A stretch of 50,278 nucleotides of DNA from Bartonella gabonensis (GTDB lineage Bacteria; Pseudomonadota; Alphaproteobacteria; Rhizobiales; Rhizobiaceae). The notes beneath the pieces were generated by a model. That model ran no database searches. It worked only from the letters and a program-made list of their open reading frames with translations, and had not been told where the DNA came from. How positions within the stretch are numbered: the first letter of the stretch is position 1; the number at the start of each line of letters is the position of its first letter. A program made the translations under genes and the position numbers. The stretch covers positions 56,194 to 106,471 of the forward strand of contig NZ_CAHOYM010000001.1 in NCBI RefSeq assembly GCF_903679515.1. Direction: 5' to 3'. Shown one piece after another: positions 41,965 to 50,278 of the stretch.

Positions 41965-44490
41965 ATGAGCGATAACGATCGCAAAAATCCGCACGAAACA
42001 AAACACGATCATGAACCCCATGATCCTTTAAAAAGACTTACGCGCATTTTTAATCCGACCAAACAAAGTGGAAACCAAAATGAACACTCTTCTTTAGAGA
42101 CAGATCGTTCAACATCTCATTCCAAAACGCCATCTCATGATGATGATTTTGATTTATCCTTTCTAGAAGAAGAACTTAAAAATAATTTAACACAGAACTT
42201 ACCGTTTGATGATCAAAAAAAGCAATGGAACTTGCATGCAACCAGTAATGCAACAGTCTCAGATATTGCACAAACTGGTTCTTTAAACCATTCAAACAAA
42301 AATAATTTATCTACAGAGAGATATTCTTCACCAAGCAGTCATGATGAAGAACAAATCTTAGACGCACTTTCTCCATTACCCATTCAAAAGAATCAATTGT
42401 CTCAACAGAAAAAGACAGCAACAAGTGCTAATCCTTTTTTTGAAAAAAGGAATTTTACCTCACAATCAGAATCAGAATCAGAAAATTTCTTTTTTGATAA
42501 ATCCGAAAAGCGCGAAAATAAGAGAGACGACACAGAAACTGTTGAACAAACCCTTCGTTTTTCACAAACGACCTCACAACAGCCTGAGAGTGTGAATATA
42601 CAAAAAACGTATAATGACAATAAAAACTTCTATAAACCTTCCATAAACCATCCCTATAACATTGCAGCGGATCAAGAAAATTGGACTGAACAAGATTATA
42701 TGGATGTTTCCTCTTCTCCGGAACCAAATGAATTTTTGTCATCTTCTAACCTTGCGTCAGAAAGACAAAACACAGCAAAAAATCAAACAACAAGTGGCTT
42801 CTCCTCGCCTTTGGATTCTACACATGTTGATACACAATCTTATTTAGAGGGATCTTCACAAGAAGATCATACAACTAATTATCTCCATTTTTTTGAAGAA
42901 AATCTCTCACAACAAAAAACTTATAGTGAAAAAGTTCCAACCTATAATGAGGATCAAACGCAATACATCAATAAGGCTGAAAATGTCTCTAACCCAAACA
43001 GAGAAATTTCATATAACCAAAATGATTTAGATGATTTTCTTTCTTCATCAAAACCTCTTAGTACAAAACAAACAGAGAGCTTTTTTGCCCATAACTATAC
43101 ACACAGAGATACCCCCCCTCCCAATGTTGATACTTATAAATTTTCAGAAGAAATCGTAGAAAAAACTGGCCCTATTATGGTTCCAGAAGTCCCGTATGAA
43201 GCCCCAGAATATGATGTACCAACAAATAGTTTCGAAGAAGAATTTGCGGATGTACTCAATGTAGGAAATGTTCCAACAGATGATTTTTCTCAAAAACAAC
43301 AGAAAAATGAATCTTTCAATGAAATTTTTCATCAAACTATACAAAATTCAAAAGAAGGGATTTATATAAACTCTAAAGAACAAAATGCCGACTATTTTTC
43401 TGCTGCTAATATGGAACATAATTCCCCCTCTTTTAGTGATAGTGAGAATTCACCATACACAGGCTCAGATGAAATCCCCGCATACCCTTCAGCACCTCCT
43501 CCCTTTAAAAGTTCTATTTTTGGTAAAATTTTCTTTAAAGGTATTTTTCTTCTTATTTTAATAGCCATTGGATTTGCTGGTTATTCTCATTTTTTCATGA
43601 AATCACAGAAAAATGAAGCAATGGTCATTATTCAGGCTGACAATACACCTTTTAAATTCAAACCAGACACAACTGAAACAAAAAATGATGTTGCTCATAA
43701 TTTAGATGTCTATAAACAAACGACTGGACGAAATGACAAACAAGAAAATACACAACAATTTCTTATCGACAGCTCTGAACAACCTGATAATTTAGAGGGA
43801 TTAAATCCAGAAGAATCTCTGAACGTCTCATCATCTTCTTCAACTGAATCTGATGTTGAAGATGCTGTTACGCAAGCTGTTACTCATACTATTCCAACGC
43901 GCGAAGTACAGACCGTTATTGTCAATCCAGACGGTACAGTTACACTCGCTCCGATGCATCAAAAAGAGAGCAATACTGCTGCTCAATCTGCAGAAGCCGT
44001 TGATCAAATTCCTGACGAGATTCAACAGTCGTCCATTGTTTCGTCGCATGATTCCGATAAAAACAACCAAGAAAGTGATTATGATCTCAAAAATAATATT
44101 GATAAAATAATCGCCGAAAATACTTCTAACGCGGGTATTGAAGAGAAATTTATCCCTATTCCCTCTCAAGCAGAGAGAAATGCAGAAGTCGAAACGCACG
44201 CCGCATCTCGCCCAACATCCCCAAACAAAGTTGCACCACAAAATTCAGAGGGTTATTATGTGCAACTCGCCTCTCAACCTACGCATGAGTTAGCGAGAGA
44301 TTCTTTAAAAAAGATGGAATCAAAATTTGGATTCCTTATCGGATCCCGTCCTTTAAATATTCAACCGGCTTTGATACCAGGAAAAGGAACCTATTACCGT
44401 GTTCGTATTCAAACGCAGAACCGTAATGAGGCTATAATCCTTTGTGAAACCATTAAAAGTTCTGGTGGAAATTGCTTCATAACACGCTAA
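41965..44490 (+). CDS. SPOR-domain cell-envelope protein with long disordered cytoplasmic part
   Basis: A protein of 841 residues from ATG 41965 (a GTG at 41953 adds four). About 515 N-terminal residues are polar, rich in Ser, Asn, Gln, Glu and Thr, with no recognisable fold, and are probably disordered in the cytosol. One membrane helix follows (about 520-541), then a periplasmic linker, and a C-terminal SPOR domain (about 763-841, starting YYVQLASQ, with YYRVRIQ and CETIKSSGGNCFI). SPOR domains bind septal peptidoglycan stripped of stem peptides, so a division or envelope role is likely. A small TCAGAA triplet repeat encodes Ser-Glu at 42466-42483. It ends at a strong hairpin. Confidence 0.87.
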   Translation: MSDNDRKNPHETKHDHEPHDPLKRLTRIFNPTKQSGNQNEHSSLETDRSTSHSKTPSHDDDFDLSFLEEELKNNLTQNLPFDDQKKQWNLHATSNATVSDIAQTGSLNHSNKNNLSTERYSSPSSHDEEQILDALSPLPIQKNQLSQQKKTATSANPFFEKRNFTSQSESESENFFFDKSEKRENKRDDTETVEQTLRFSQTTSQQPESVNIQKTYNDNKNFYKPSINHPYNIAADQENWTEQDYMDVSSSPEPNEFLSSSNLASERQNTAKNQTTSGFSSPLDSTHVDTQSYLEGSSQEDHTTNYLHFFEENLSQQKTYSEKVPTYNEDQTQYINKAENVSNPNREISYNQNDLDDFLSSSKPLSTKQTESFFAHNYTHRDTPPPNVDTYKFSEEIVEKTGPIMVPEVPYEAPEYDVPTNSFEEEFADVLNVGNVPTDDFSQKQQKNESFNEIFHQTIQNSKEGIYINSKEQNADYFSAANMEHNSPSFSDSENSPYTGSDEIPAYPSAPPPFKSSIFGKIFFKGIFLLILIAIGFAGYSHFFMKSQKNEAMVIIQADNTPFKFKPDTTETKNDVAHNLDVYKQTTGRNDKQENTQQFLIDSSEQPDNLEGLNPEESLNVSSSSSTESDVEDAVTQAVTHTIPTREVQTVIVNPDGTVTLAPMHQKESNTAAQSAEAVDQIPDEIQQSSIVSSHDSDKNNQESDYDLKNNIDKIIAENTSNAGIEEKFIPIPSQAERNAEVETHAASRPTSPNKVAPQNSEGYYVQLASQPTHELARDSLKKMESKFGFLIGSRPLNIQPALIPGKGTYYRVRIQTQNRNEAIILCETIKSSGGNCFITR

Positions 44491-44493
44491 ACC

Positions 44494-44528
44494 AATCATG
44501 CAACGATTCTAAAAATCGTTGCATGATT
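44494..44528. terminator. Strong 15-bp hairpin after the SPOR gene
   Basis: A perfect 15-bp inverted repeat, AATCATGCAACGATT and its complement around a CTAAA loop, starts 3 bp after the SPOR stop. AATTT follows. It can act on both strands, and it separates the argS-SPOR unit from the oppositely oriented 91-residue gene. Confidence 0.75.
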
Positions 44529-44553
44529 AATTTCAAGGCCATTTATTTTCAAT

Positions 44554-44585
44554 AACATTTAGTTACTGAAACATTTAGTTACTGA
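44554..44585. repeat. Perfect tandem duplication of a 16-bp unit
   Basis: The unit AACATTTAGTTACTGA occurs twice back to back (44554-44569 and 44570-44585) in the spacer between the SPOR gene and the small membrane protein gene. A third, diverged copy is not apparent. It looks like a local slippage or repair scar. Confidence 0.9.
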
Positions 44586-44702
44586 TCGAAAACGTTAGAA
44601 ATTAAAATCGTCTCAATTTTTTTCACTGATCTATTTAAGTTGATTTTATTTTTTGATCTACGTTGATTTTGCCTTCTCTAAAAGATTATGTTTACGAAAA
44701 AA

Positions 44703-44978
44703 TCACTGCGTACTCTTATCGCTATAAGGTACAGGAGGGCGTGAACTTAAATCTTTTTTTTGGGGGGGTATACTCTGGCTTGTTTCTGGAGTATTATAAT
44801 GTGAACTATGTTCAGGATCTTGTGCAAAAAAAGATCCTAAAAAACCAAAAATAAACCAGATAAGAACCAATGCAAGAAGAATAGCAAAAATACCCTTAGC
44901 GATTGAAACACGCTGTTCATGATCTTTTCTTTCTGTAGCCATACGTTCTTCATATGTGTGATAATTTTTATCAATCAT
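44703..44978 (-). CDS. Small single-pass membrane protein, unknown function
   Basis: A 91-residue protein that I cannot assign. A charged N-terminal third (HTYEERMATERKDHEQRV) is followed by one hydrophobic helix at about residues 26-51 (AKGIFAILLALVLIWFIFGFLGSFF), then a polar Pro/Ser-rich tail. The coding strand has a C7 run directly followed by A8 (complement of 44754-44768) at the SIPPQKK codons. Loss of one C would end the protein a few codons later. GGAATCC-type sequence precedes ATG 44978. It is on the opposite strand from both neighbours. Confidence 0.65.
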   Translation of the reverse strand: MIDKNYHTYEERMATERKDHEQRVSIAKGIFAILLALVLIWFIFGFLGSFFAQDPEHSSHYNTPETSQSIPPQKKDLSSRPPVPYSDKSTQ

Positions 44979-45168
44979 AGTGGATTCCTTTTCTCAATGC
45001 CCTTACCTTTAAATTTTTTAAAAATCTGCATATATGAAATTATTTCAGATACTTATTTTGAGAAAACGATAAAGAGAGATAAAGGTTCCAGACACCTTCA
45101 TAAAATTAAGAAAAACCGAGGATAGAATTAAAATATCAAGCATAGCCTTTGAGTTCTGCAATAAAACA

Positions 45169-45198
45169 TTGACACAAAGGATTAGCTAATAATAAAGT
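45169..45198 (+). promoter_or_regulatory. Possible sigma-70-type promoter of ilvE
   Basis: TTGACA at 45169-45174 is followed after 17-18 bp by ATAAAG/TAAAGT, about 70 bp upstream of the ilvE start. The -35 box is perfect, the -10 box weak. Confidence 0.4.
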
Positions 45199-45263
45199 TA
45201 TGGCCAAAATATCTCATTATTTTTATTAATAAAAAATAAAAACACTCTCAAAAGGTTTTTCTT

Positions 45264-46370
45264 ATGAAATCTCCCATATCGTCACTTCCCTTTAAAATAG
45301 AAAAGCACCCATCACCTCTGTCGGAAGAAAAACGTGAAGAAATTCTAAAAAATCCCAGTTTTGGTCAATTTTTTACAGACCATATGTGTACTATTCAATG
45401 GACAGAAGACAAAGGCTGGCATAACGCCGTTATTTTTCAATACAAAGCTTTAGAAATTAACCCTGCAAGTACTGTTTTGCATTATGGACAGGAAATTTTT
45501 GAGGGTTTAAAAGCCTATCGTGCAAAAGATGGACGCATCTTACTCTTCCGTCCTGATGCCAATGCAGAACGGTTTATAGAGTCAGCTAAACGGTTAGCCA
45601 TGCCAGAATTACCAAAAGATGTTTTTCTGGATGCCGTTCATCAATTAGTAAAAGCTGATCAAAAATGGGTTTCTGATCATCCCAGCGCTAGCCTCTATAT
45701 CCGTCCATTTATGTTTGGCAATGAAAACTTTTTGGGTGTTCGCCCTTCTCAAGAATATCTTTTTTGTGTCATAGCTTCTCCAGTTGAATCCTATTTCAAA
45801 GAAGAGGAAAAATCTGTTAGCGTCTGGATCGAAACAGAGTATAGTCGTGCTGGTCCAGGAGGGACAGGTGCTGCCAAATGTGGAGGAAACTATGCAGCAA
45901 GCTTACTTGCACAAAAAAGTGCAACCGAAAACAATTGTAGCCAAGTGCTCTTCCTTGATATGATTGAACATAAGTGGATTGAAGAGCTTGGCGGTATGAA
46001 TGTCTGCTTTATTATGAACAATAATACACTCGTAACCCCTCCCCTTAATGGAACTATCCTTCCGGGAATAACACGTCATTCAATTTTACAGTTGGCTCAA
46101 CAAATGGGATTAACGATAGAAGAACGTCCTTATTCTTTTGCAACGCTTCAAGAAGATGCAAAAAGTGGACATCTTAAAGAAGTCTTTGCTTGTGGTACAG
46201 CTGCCGTTGTCACATCAATCGGTCGTTTTAGATATAAAGGGGGAGAATTTATTATTGGGAATGAAACAATTGGAGAAGTCACAAAGGAACTTCGAACACA
46301 ATTGGTTGGTCTTCAAAAAGGGAATATAGAAGATAAAAATGGCTGGGTGCACTCTGTCCAGCTCTCATAA
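45264..46370 (+). CDS. ilvE: Branched-chain amino acid aminotransferase
   Basis: PLP enzyme that interconverts leucine, isoleucine and valine with their 2-oxo acids. The 368-residue product is the longer, eukaryote-like BCAT form. The PLP lysine is Lys205 in GTGAAKCGGNYAAS. Other family marks are HYGQEIFEGLKAYR, LYIRPFMFGNE, EELGGMNVCFIM, and the phosphate-binding CGTAAVVTSIG near the C-terminus. AAAGG lies upstream of ATG 45264. No other branched-chain biosynthesis gene is in the window. Confidence 0.95.
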   Translation: MKSPISSLPFKIEKHPSPLSEEKREEILKNPSFGQFFTDHMCTIQWTEDKGWHNAVIFQYKALEINPASTVLHYGQEIFEGLKAYRAKDGRILLFRPDANAERFIESAKRLAMPELPKDVFLDAVHQLVKADQKWVSDHPSASLYIRPFMFGNENFLGVRPSQEYLFCVIASPVESYFKEEEKSVSVWIETEYSRAGPGGTGAAKCGGNYAASLLAQKSATENNCSQVLFLDMIEHKWIEELGGMNVCFIMNNNTLVTPPLNGTILPGITRHSILQLAQQMGLTIEERPYSFATLQEDAKSGHLKEVFACGTAAVVTSIGRFRYKGGEFIIGNETIGEVTKELRTQLVGLQKGNIEDKNGWVHSVQLS

Positions 46371-46396
46371 TAAGACGAATATTCTTATATCTATAA

Positions 46397-46434
46397 ACGC
46401 TTCCATGAAGATATATCGACTTTCATGGAAGCGT
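46397..46434. terminator. Bidirectional terminator between ilvE and glpX
   Basis: A perfect 13-bp stem, ACGCTTCCATGAA and TTCATGGAAGCGT with a 12-base loop, lies between the convergent ilvE and glpX genes, 26 bp after the ilvE stop. It suits termination from both sides. Confidence 0.65.
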
Positions 46435-46483
46435 ACACACTAAAAACAATCTGTCTATTTTTTAGGGGTGACAGAAAAAAACA

Positions 46484-47470
46484 TTAATCAAATTTTGAAT
46501 GATCTCTATGCTGTGCTTTAATATTACGAACTGTCCCCGTATGGGAACGCATTACAAGAGTTTCCGTTTGAATGTAACGAGACGTGAATTTAACACCAGA
46601 CAGCATATTACCATCTGTTACCCCTGTTGCTGAGAACAAAACGTCTCCCTTTGCCATTTCTTCCATTGTATAAACCTTATTGGGATCACTAATCCCCATT
46701 TTGGCTGCTCGAGCAATTTTCTCTTCTGTATCAAGCAACAAACGACCTTGCATCTGTCCTCCAATGCAACGTAAAGCAGCAGACGCTAAAACACCCTCTG
46801 GGGCTCCACCAATCCCCATATAGATATCAATACCTGTTTCTTCTGGATCAGTTGTATCAATAACAGCAGCAACATCTCCATCACCAATCAAACGAATCGA
46901 CGCCCCTGTCGCTCGTACTTGATCAATCAATTTTTCATGACGAGGTCTATCCATAATACAAACAGTAATCTGATTAACAGCCACTCCTTTAGCCTTTGCA
47001 AGAGCATGAATATTATCGGTAGGACAAGCATCTATATCCACCACTCCCTTTGGATAACCAGGACCAATAGCAATTTTGTTCATATAAACATCAGGAGCAT
47101 AAAGGAGGTTACCCTTTTCAGCAATTGCAACCACTGCCAAAGAATTGGCAAGATTTTTAGCACAAAGTGTTGTTCCCTCAAGGGGATCAAGAGCAATATC
47201 GATCGCTAGCCCATTTTGAAGACCTACTTTTTCTCCGATATAAAGCATAGGTGCTTCATCCCGCTCACCTTCACCAATCACCACTGTACCCTCAATAGGC
47301 AATTGATTAAGTTCTCGCCGCATTGCATCTACAGCAGCTTGATCTGCAGCCTTTTCATCGCCACGTCCACGCCAGCGCGCAGCAGTAACCGCAGCACGTT
47401 CAGTGACACGTACCAATTCAAGTGTCAAAATACGATCAAGTCCATTTAAAGTCTTCTGAGTTGTGGACAT
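46484..47470 (-). CDS. glpX: Class II fructose-1,6-bisphosphatase
   Basis: Hydrolyses fructose 1,6-bisphosphate to fructose 6-phosphate in gluconeogenesis. The 328-residue product has the GlpX marks: AAVTAARWRGRGDEKAAD-type helix, VVIGEGERDEAPMLYIGE, IALDPLEGTTLCA with metal ligands, GDGDVAAVID, and YMGIGGAPEGVLASAALRCIGG. AGGA lies upstream of ATG 47470. It lies downstream of hom on the same strand, 136 bp apart with a hairpin between, so the two are only loosely linked. Confidence 0.95.
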   Translation of the reverse strand: MSTTQKTLNGLDRILTLELVRVTERAAVTAARWRGRGDEKAADQAAVDAMRRELNQLPIEGTVVIGEGERDEAPMLYIGEKVGLQNGLAIDIALDPLEGTTLCAKNLANSLAVVAIAEKGNLLYAPDVYMNKIAIGPGYPKGVVDIDACPTDNIHALAKAKGVAVNQITVCIMDRPRHEKLIDQVRATGASIRLIGDGDVAAVIDTTDPEETGIDIYMGIGGAPEGVLASAALRCIGGQMQGRLLLDTEEKIARAAKMGISDPNKVYTMEEMAKGDVLFSATGVTDGNMLSGVKFTSRYIQTETLVMRSHTGTVRNIKAQHRDHSKFD

Positions 47471-47583
47471 ATGTAAAGAATCCTACCGAATAAATACCAG
47501 AAAAAATATGAGTCCCTATTAAGCTCTAAGAATAAAGCTTTTGGCAAAAATGAAAACTTTCCACAAGAGATAAAAGTATTCAA

Positions 47584-47604
47584 GCTTGTCTTATCAAGAC
47601 AAGT
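47584..47604 (-). terminator. Hairpin just after hom
   Basis: A stem of 8 bp plus a G-U pair (CTTGTCTT-ATC-AAGACAAG on the plus strand) lies 2 bp beyond the hom stop. Read on the minus strand it is followed by an AT-rich run with TTTTA. It may end or reduce transcription before glpX. Confidence 0.55.
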
Positions 47605-47606
47605 TA

Positions 47607-48923
47607 TCAATTCTCTGCCATACGTTCAATACGAATGAATTGAGATTTTGCTACAAGAAGTCCATCTTTTTCAATTTCTGCAAGTGCCTGTCGTACATTC
47701 ACCTCTGTTGTTTCATGCGTGATTAAAATAATTGTTTTTTCAATCTGATTTTCTATAAAAGGTCTTTGAACAATCGACTCTAATGAAATGTGATTATCAG
47801 CCATATGCCTTGCAACCGCGGCAAAAACACCAGCACGATCATGAACATTTAAACGAATAAAATAGCCCCCTGCATGATGTGAAATACGTGCTTTTTTATG
47901 AGGAGCAAGCTCTAATGCTGGACGTCTTAAAACAGGTGCATAGTGAAAACCAGAACGTGCCTTTGCTATATCAGCCAAATCCCCAATAACAGCTGATGCT
48001 GTTGCCATTCCTCCAGCGCCAGGACCAGAAAACAATAATTCACCTAATAAATCACTTTGAATAGAAAGAGCATTGGTTACACCATTTATCTGGGCAATCA
48101 TTGAGGACGTTGGGACCATGGTTGGACGAACGCGTTGCTCTATTCCAGAATCTGTTTTTAATGCAACCCCTAAAAGCTTAATTCGATACCCCAATTCATC
48201 AGCCGCTCGGATATCAATTTGCGAAATATTATGAATCCCTTCAACATAAACATCATCTAATGAAACAGCTGTTCCAAATGCCAAACTTGTCAACAAAGCT
48301 AATTTATGAGCCGTATCATTTCCCTCAATATCAAAAGTTGGATCTGCTTCAGCATAACCAAGTCTTTGTGCATCGGCTAAACAATCTTTGAATGAAAGAC
48401 CCTCCGTAAACATGCGAGTTAATATATAATTACAGGTTCCATTGAGAATACCATAAATCCGCGATATGTGATTACTGACAAGTGATTCTCTCATCGCTTT
48501 AATAACAGGAATCCCCCCTGCAACGGCTGCTTCAAAATGAAGAAAAACACCTTTTTGTTCTGCAATTATAGCTAACTCTACCCCATGTCGAGCAAGAAGA
48601 GCTTTATTGGCAGTCACAACATGATGTCCTGCCTCAAGTGCTCTCTTAACAGCAGTATACACAATATCCCATTCACCACCAATTAACTCGACAAAAACAT
48701 CAATCTCATCAGAGGCAGCCATCTCCACAGGTGAATCAAACCATCTTATATTACTGAGATCAATTCCACGATCACGGCCTTTATCACGCGCATTAACAGC
48801 AACGACTTTGATGAATCGCCCACATTGACAAGCTAAACTATTCGCTTTTTCACATAGAGCTCGAACAACTGAAGTACCAACCGTACCAAGTCCCGCAACG
48901 CCAACTTTTAAAGCTTCTGCCAT
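47607..48923 (-). CDS. hom: Homoserine dehydrogenase
   Basis: NAD(P)-dependent reduction of aspartate semialdehyde to homoserine, the branch to threonine and methionine. It is 438 residues. The Rossmann motif is GVAGLGTVGTSVV (8-20), the catalytic region includes VTANKALLA and EAAVAGGIPVIKA, followed by LNGTCNYILTRM and GYAEADPTFDIEG. A C-terminal ACT domain (about 355-430, starting near YFIRLNVHDRAGVFA) points to feedback control by threonine. No clear ribosome site precedes ATG 48923. It is followed on the same strand by glpX. Confidence 0.96.
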   Translation of the reverse strand: MAEALKVGVAGLGTVGTSVVRALCEKANSLACQCGRFIKVVAVNARDKGRDRGIDLSNIRWFDSPVEMAASDEIDVFVELIGGEWDIVYTAVKRALEAGHHVVTANKALLARHGVELAIIAEQKGVFLHFEAAVAGGIPVIKAMRESLVSNHISRIYGILNGTCNYILTRMFTEGLSFKDCLADAQRLGYAEADPTFDIEGNDTAHKLALLTSLAFGTAVSLDDVYVEGIHNISQIDIRAADELGYRIKLLGVALKTDSGIEQRVRPTMVPTSSMIAQINGVTNALSIQSDLLGELLFSGPGAGGMATASAVIGDLADIAKARSGFHYAPVLRRPALELAPHKKARISHHAGGYFIRLNVHDRAGVFAAVARHMADNHISLESIVQRPFIENQIEKTIILITHETTEVNVRQALAEIEKDGLLVAKSQFIRIERMAEN

Positions 48924-49911
48924 TATCTAACCACTGATCCCTATCTTTATTGAAAAATTGTTTAAATGATGTGCCTGTGAACACAAAGAATGCTTATAAC
49001 CATCAGGACAAAAGAAATCCCCTACTCTCTTCACTCTATTTTTTTCTAATAGAATTATCCCCACTTATTCAATCAAAATTCCTAAAAATACAAATATTTA
49101 TTTTCTTTTAAAATTTCATGACCTTTATAAAAGATCTAATTCAAAATAAAAATCTGCAAAACTAATAAATGCAAGTTGCTGTAAAAAATTGCCTTGTTTT
49201 TTAAAAGAAAAAACCTTCTCATAAAAACTCAACTCTATTAACAATAGGATAGAAAAAATCTCTCAAAAAAACAATTAATAACAAACGAAAGAATACTGAA
49301 GACTTTCTAAGAAACTCTTCTCAATCAACAAGTATTAACCAAAAAACATTCTTTCATGTGATACGTAAAGAGAATGAACACAATAAAGCAAATTAGTAAA
49401 TAATGCCACATTCCTCCCTACTATTATATAGCTTAAACTAGTTCTTTAATGCAAAAATTTTAACGCTCTCCTATATCAAAACAGAACCTTACATTAAAGT
49501 AAAAAAACAAAAACTCATGTGTGTACAGCATAATTCTGAAATATTACAAATATGGAGAATAAATTTGCAAAATTCGAATATTTTATCCCAACTTATTGCC
49601 ACTCTTTTGAAAAACGAACCCAAATAAATCCTTTATCTGTGCTGATTCATTTTCAAATAAAGAAATTTCTAAAGATGCAAAAAATAAACAGCTTTAAAAT
49701 GTTGTTATGATCATTTTTACCTATACCTCAAACTGAAAATAAACAAAAATATCATTCACCGTGCATGATGTCCGCACCAAAAATTTCTATTCATCATAAT
49801 AACTCTATATTTTTTCCACAAAAATCTTAGAAAATAAAAGGCTTCAAACAAGATTCGTTCAAAAATTATTCAATAAAACACACTTTTTTCAAAAAAAATG
49901 ATATAGAGGGC
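48924..49911. other. 1.0 kb non-coding spacer between hom and tRNA-Glu
   Basis: AT-rich sequence without a plausible gene on either strand; short open frames have no ribosome site or motif. It must hold the hom promoter at its left end. I see no strong hairpin or repeat. Confidence 0.4.
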
Positions 49912-49940
49912 TTGCGAAGTAAAAAGATCCTCTCTATAAG
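49912..49940 (+). promoter_or_regulatory. Promoter of tRNA-Glu
   Basis: CTTGCG/TTGCGA (-35, from 49912) and TATAAG (-10, 49935-49940) are separated by 17 bp, ending 15 bp before the tRNA. The CTTG-type -35 is usual for strong alphaproteobacterial promoters. Confidence 0.6.
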
Positions 49941-49955
49941 CCTCATCATTGGTTT

Positions 49956-50030
49956 GCGCCCATCGTCTAGCGGTTAGGACATCGCCCTTTCACGGCGGAA
50001 ACAGGGGTTCGATTCCCCTTGGGCGTACCA
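49956..50030 (+). tRNA. tRNA-Glu (anticodon UUC)
   Basis: A 75-base cloverleaf can be folded by eye. The acceptor stem GCGCCCA pairs with TGGGCGT (first pair G-U), then discriminator A and an encoded CCA. The anticodon loop CTTTCAC carries TTC, on a stem closed by GCC/GGC pairs. The T arm is AGGGG-TTCGATT-CCCCT. It matches bacterial tRNA-Glu throughout. The T-rich run just after the gene (from about 50031) is a likely termination region. Confidence 0.97.
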
Positions 50031-50278
50031 TTCCTTCTTTTTATTCTATATAATATATTCATTTTATTTATATTTTAAAATATGAGAGATGCATATATAA
50101 AAATGAGGGAGGAGGCTTTTAAAGGAATCTCTTCGTAAAAAGGTGCAAGAGTCATCATGTGATTGATTTTTTATTTCTTTTCACGAATAGCACTCTAATT
50201 TAGGCTATTAATAGCAATAAAAAATCGGACAAAATAAATTTAGAGAGCTCTTACTCATTATAAAGTGAATTTATAAGC
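50031..50278. other. Right-end non-coding segment
   Basis: AT-rich sequence after the tRNA with no ORF or element that I can support. Confidence 0.35.

Noticed and set aside
42466-42483. Three TCAGAA repeats in the SPOR gene as a contingency locus
   Set aside because: The unit is six bases, so copy changes keep the frame and only alter a Ser-Glu stretch in a disordered region.
49956-50278. Integrated element at the tRNA-Glu 3' end
   Set aside because: No integrase and no repeat of the tRNA 3' end in the 248 bases available; the window ends too soon to judge.

Overview
The window looks like chromosomal core DNA of an AT-rich alphaproteobacterium of the Rhizobiales (Hyphomicrobiales), most likely Bartonella. 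The reasons are the overall AT-rich composition, long AT-rich spacers between housekeeping genes, and typical rhizobial proteins and gene orders: CckA, an alphaproteobacterial-type DksA, the PurS/PurQ/small-PurL set, the ppk-ppx, rnd, aspS, parC neighbourhood, and the dgt-argS-SPOR order. The genus is inferred from gene content and composition; the species cannot be named from this window. I see no insertion sequence, prophage, integrase, plasmid gene or CRISPR array.

Layout. 1-2599: the cell-cycle hybrid kinase gene cckA (minus strand, 3' end cut by the window edge). 2755-4511: a FliO-like membrane protein, DksA and a flavin reductase. 4656-12459: a mostly purine block on the plus strand (rpe, purB, an RBBP9-type hydrolase, purC, purS, purQ, purL), ending in a bolA and monothiol glutaredoxin (grxD) pair. 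12532-13788: a Bcr/CflA-type drug efflux transporter. 14316-24729: parC and aspS on minus, rnd on plus, ppx and ppk on minus, with a 1.1 kb empty spacer between parC and aspS. 25055-26597: a small zinc-finger protein and an FAD monooxygenase. 26784-32758: dnaE (minus) and recG (plus).

33159-38712 is a minus-strand gene train, transcribed in the order A-type Fe-S carrier, exported three-repeat protein, ccdA, glmU, glmS. The first four genes are separated by only 13 to 22 bases. 38824-44490 is a plus-strand run of dgt, argS and a large SPOR-domain membrane protein that ends at a strong 15-bp hairpin. After a possible rearrangement junction come a 91-residue membrane protein, ilvE, glpX, hom, a 1.0 kb empty spacer and tRNA-Glu(UUC).

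How the genes work together. PurB, PurC and PurS/Q/L cover several steps of IMP/AMP synthesis. Rpe supplies pentose phosphate interconversion and GlpX serves gluconeogenesis. GlmS and GlmU make UDP-GlcNAc for the envelope. Ppk/Ppx and DksA point to phosphate and stringent-type control. BolA, CGFS glutaredoxin and the A-type carrier belong to iron-sulfur handling.

The less explained items are a stand-alone FliO-like protein, an exported protein built of three roughly 86-residue repeats, a DksA with only one of four zinc cysteines, a ParC with Ala at the usual quinolone-contact Ser, and a small membrane protein whose gene carries a C7A8 slippage-prone tract near a possible synteny break.
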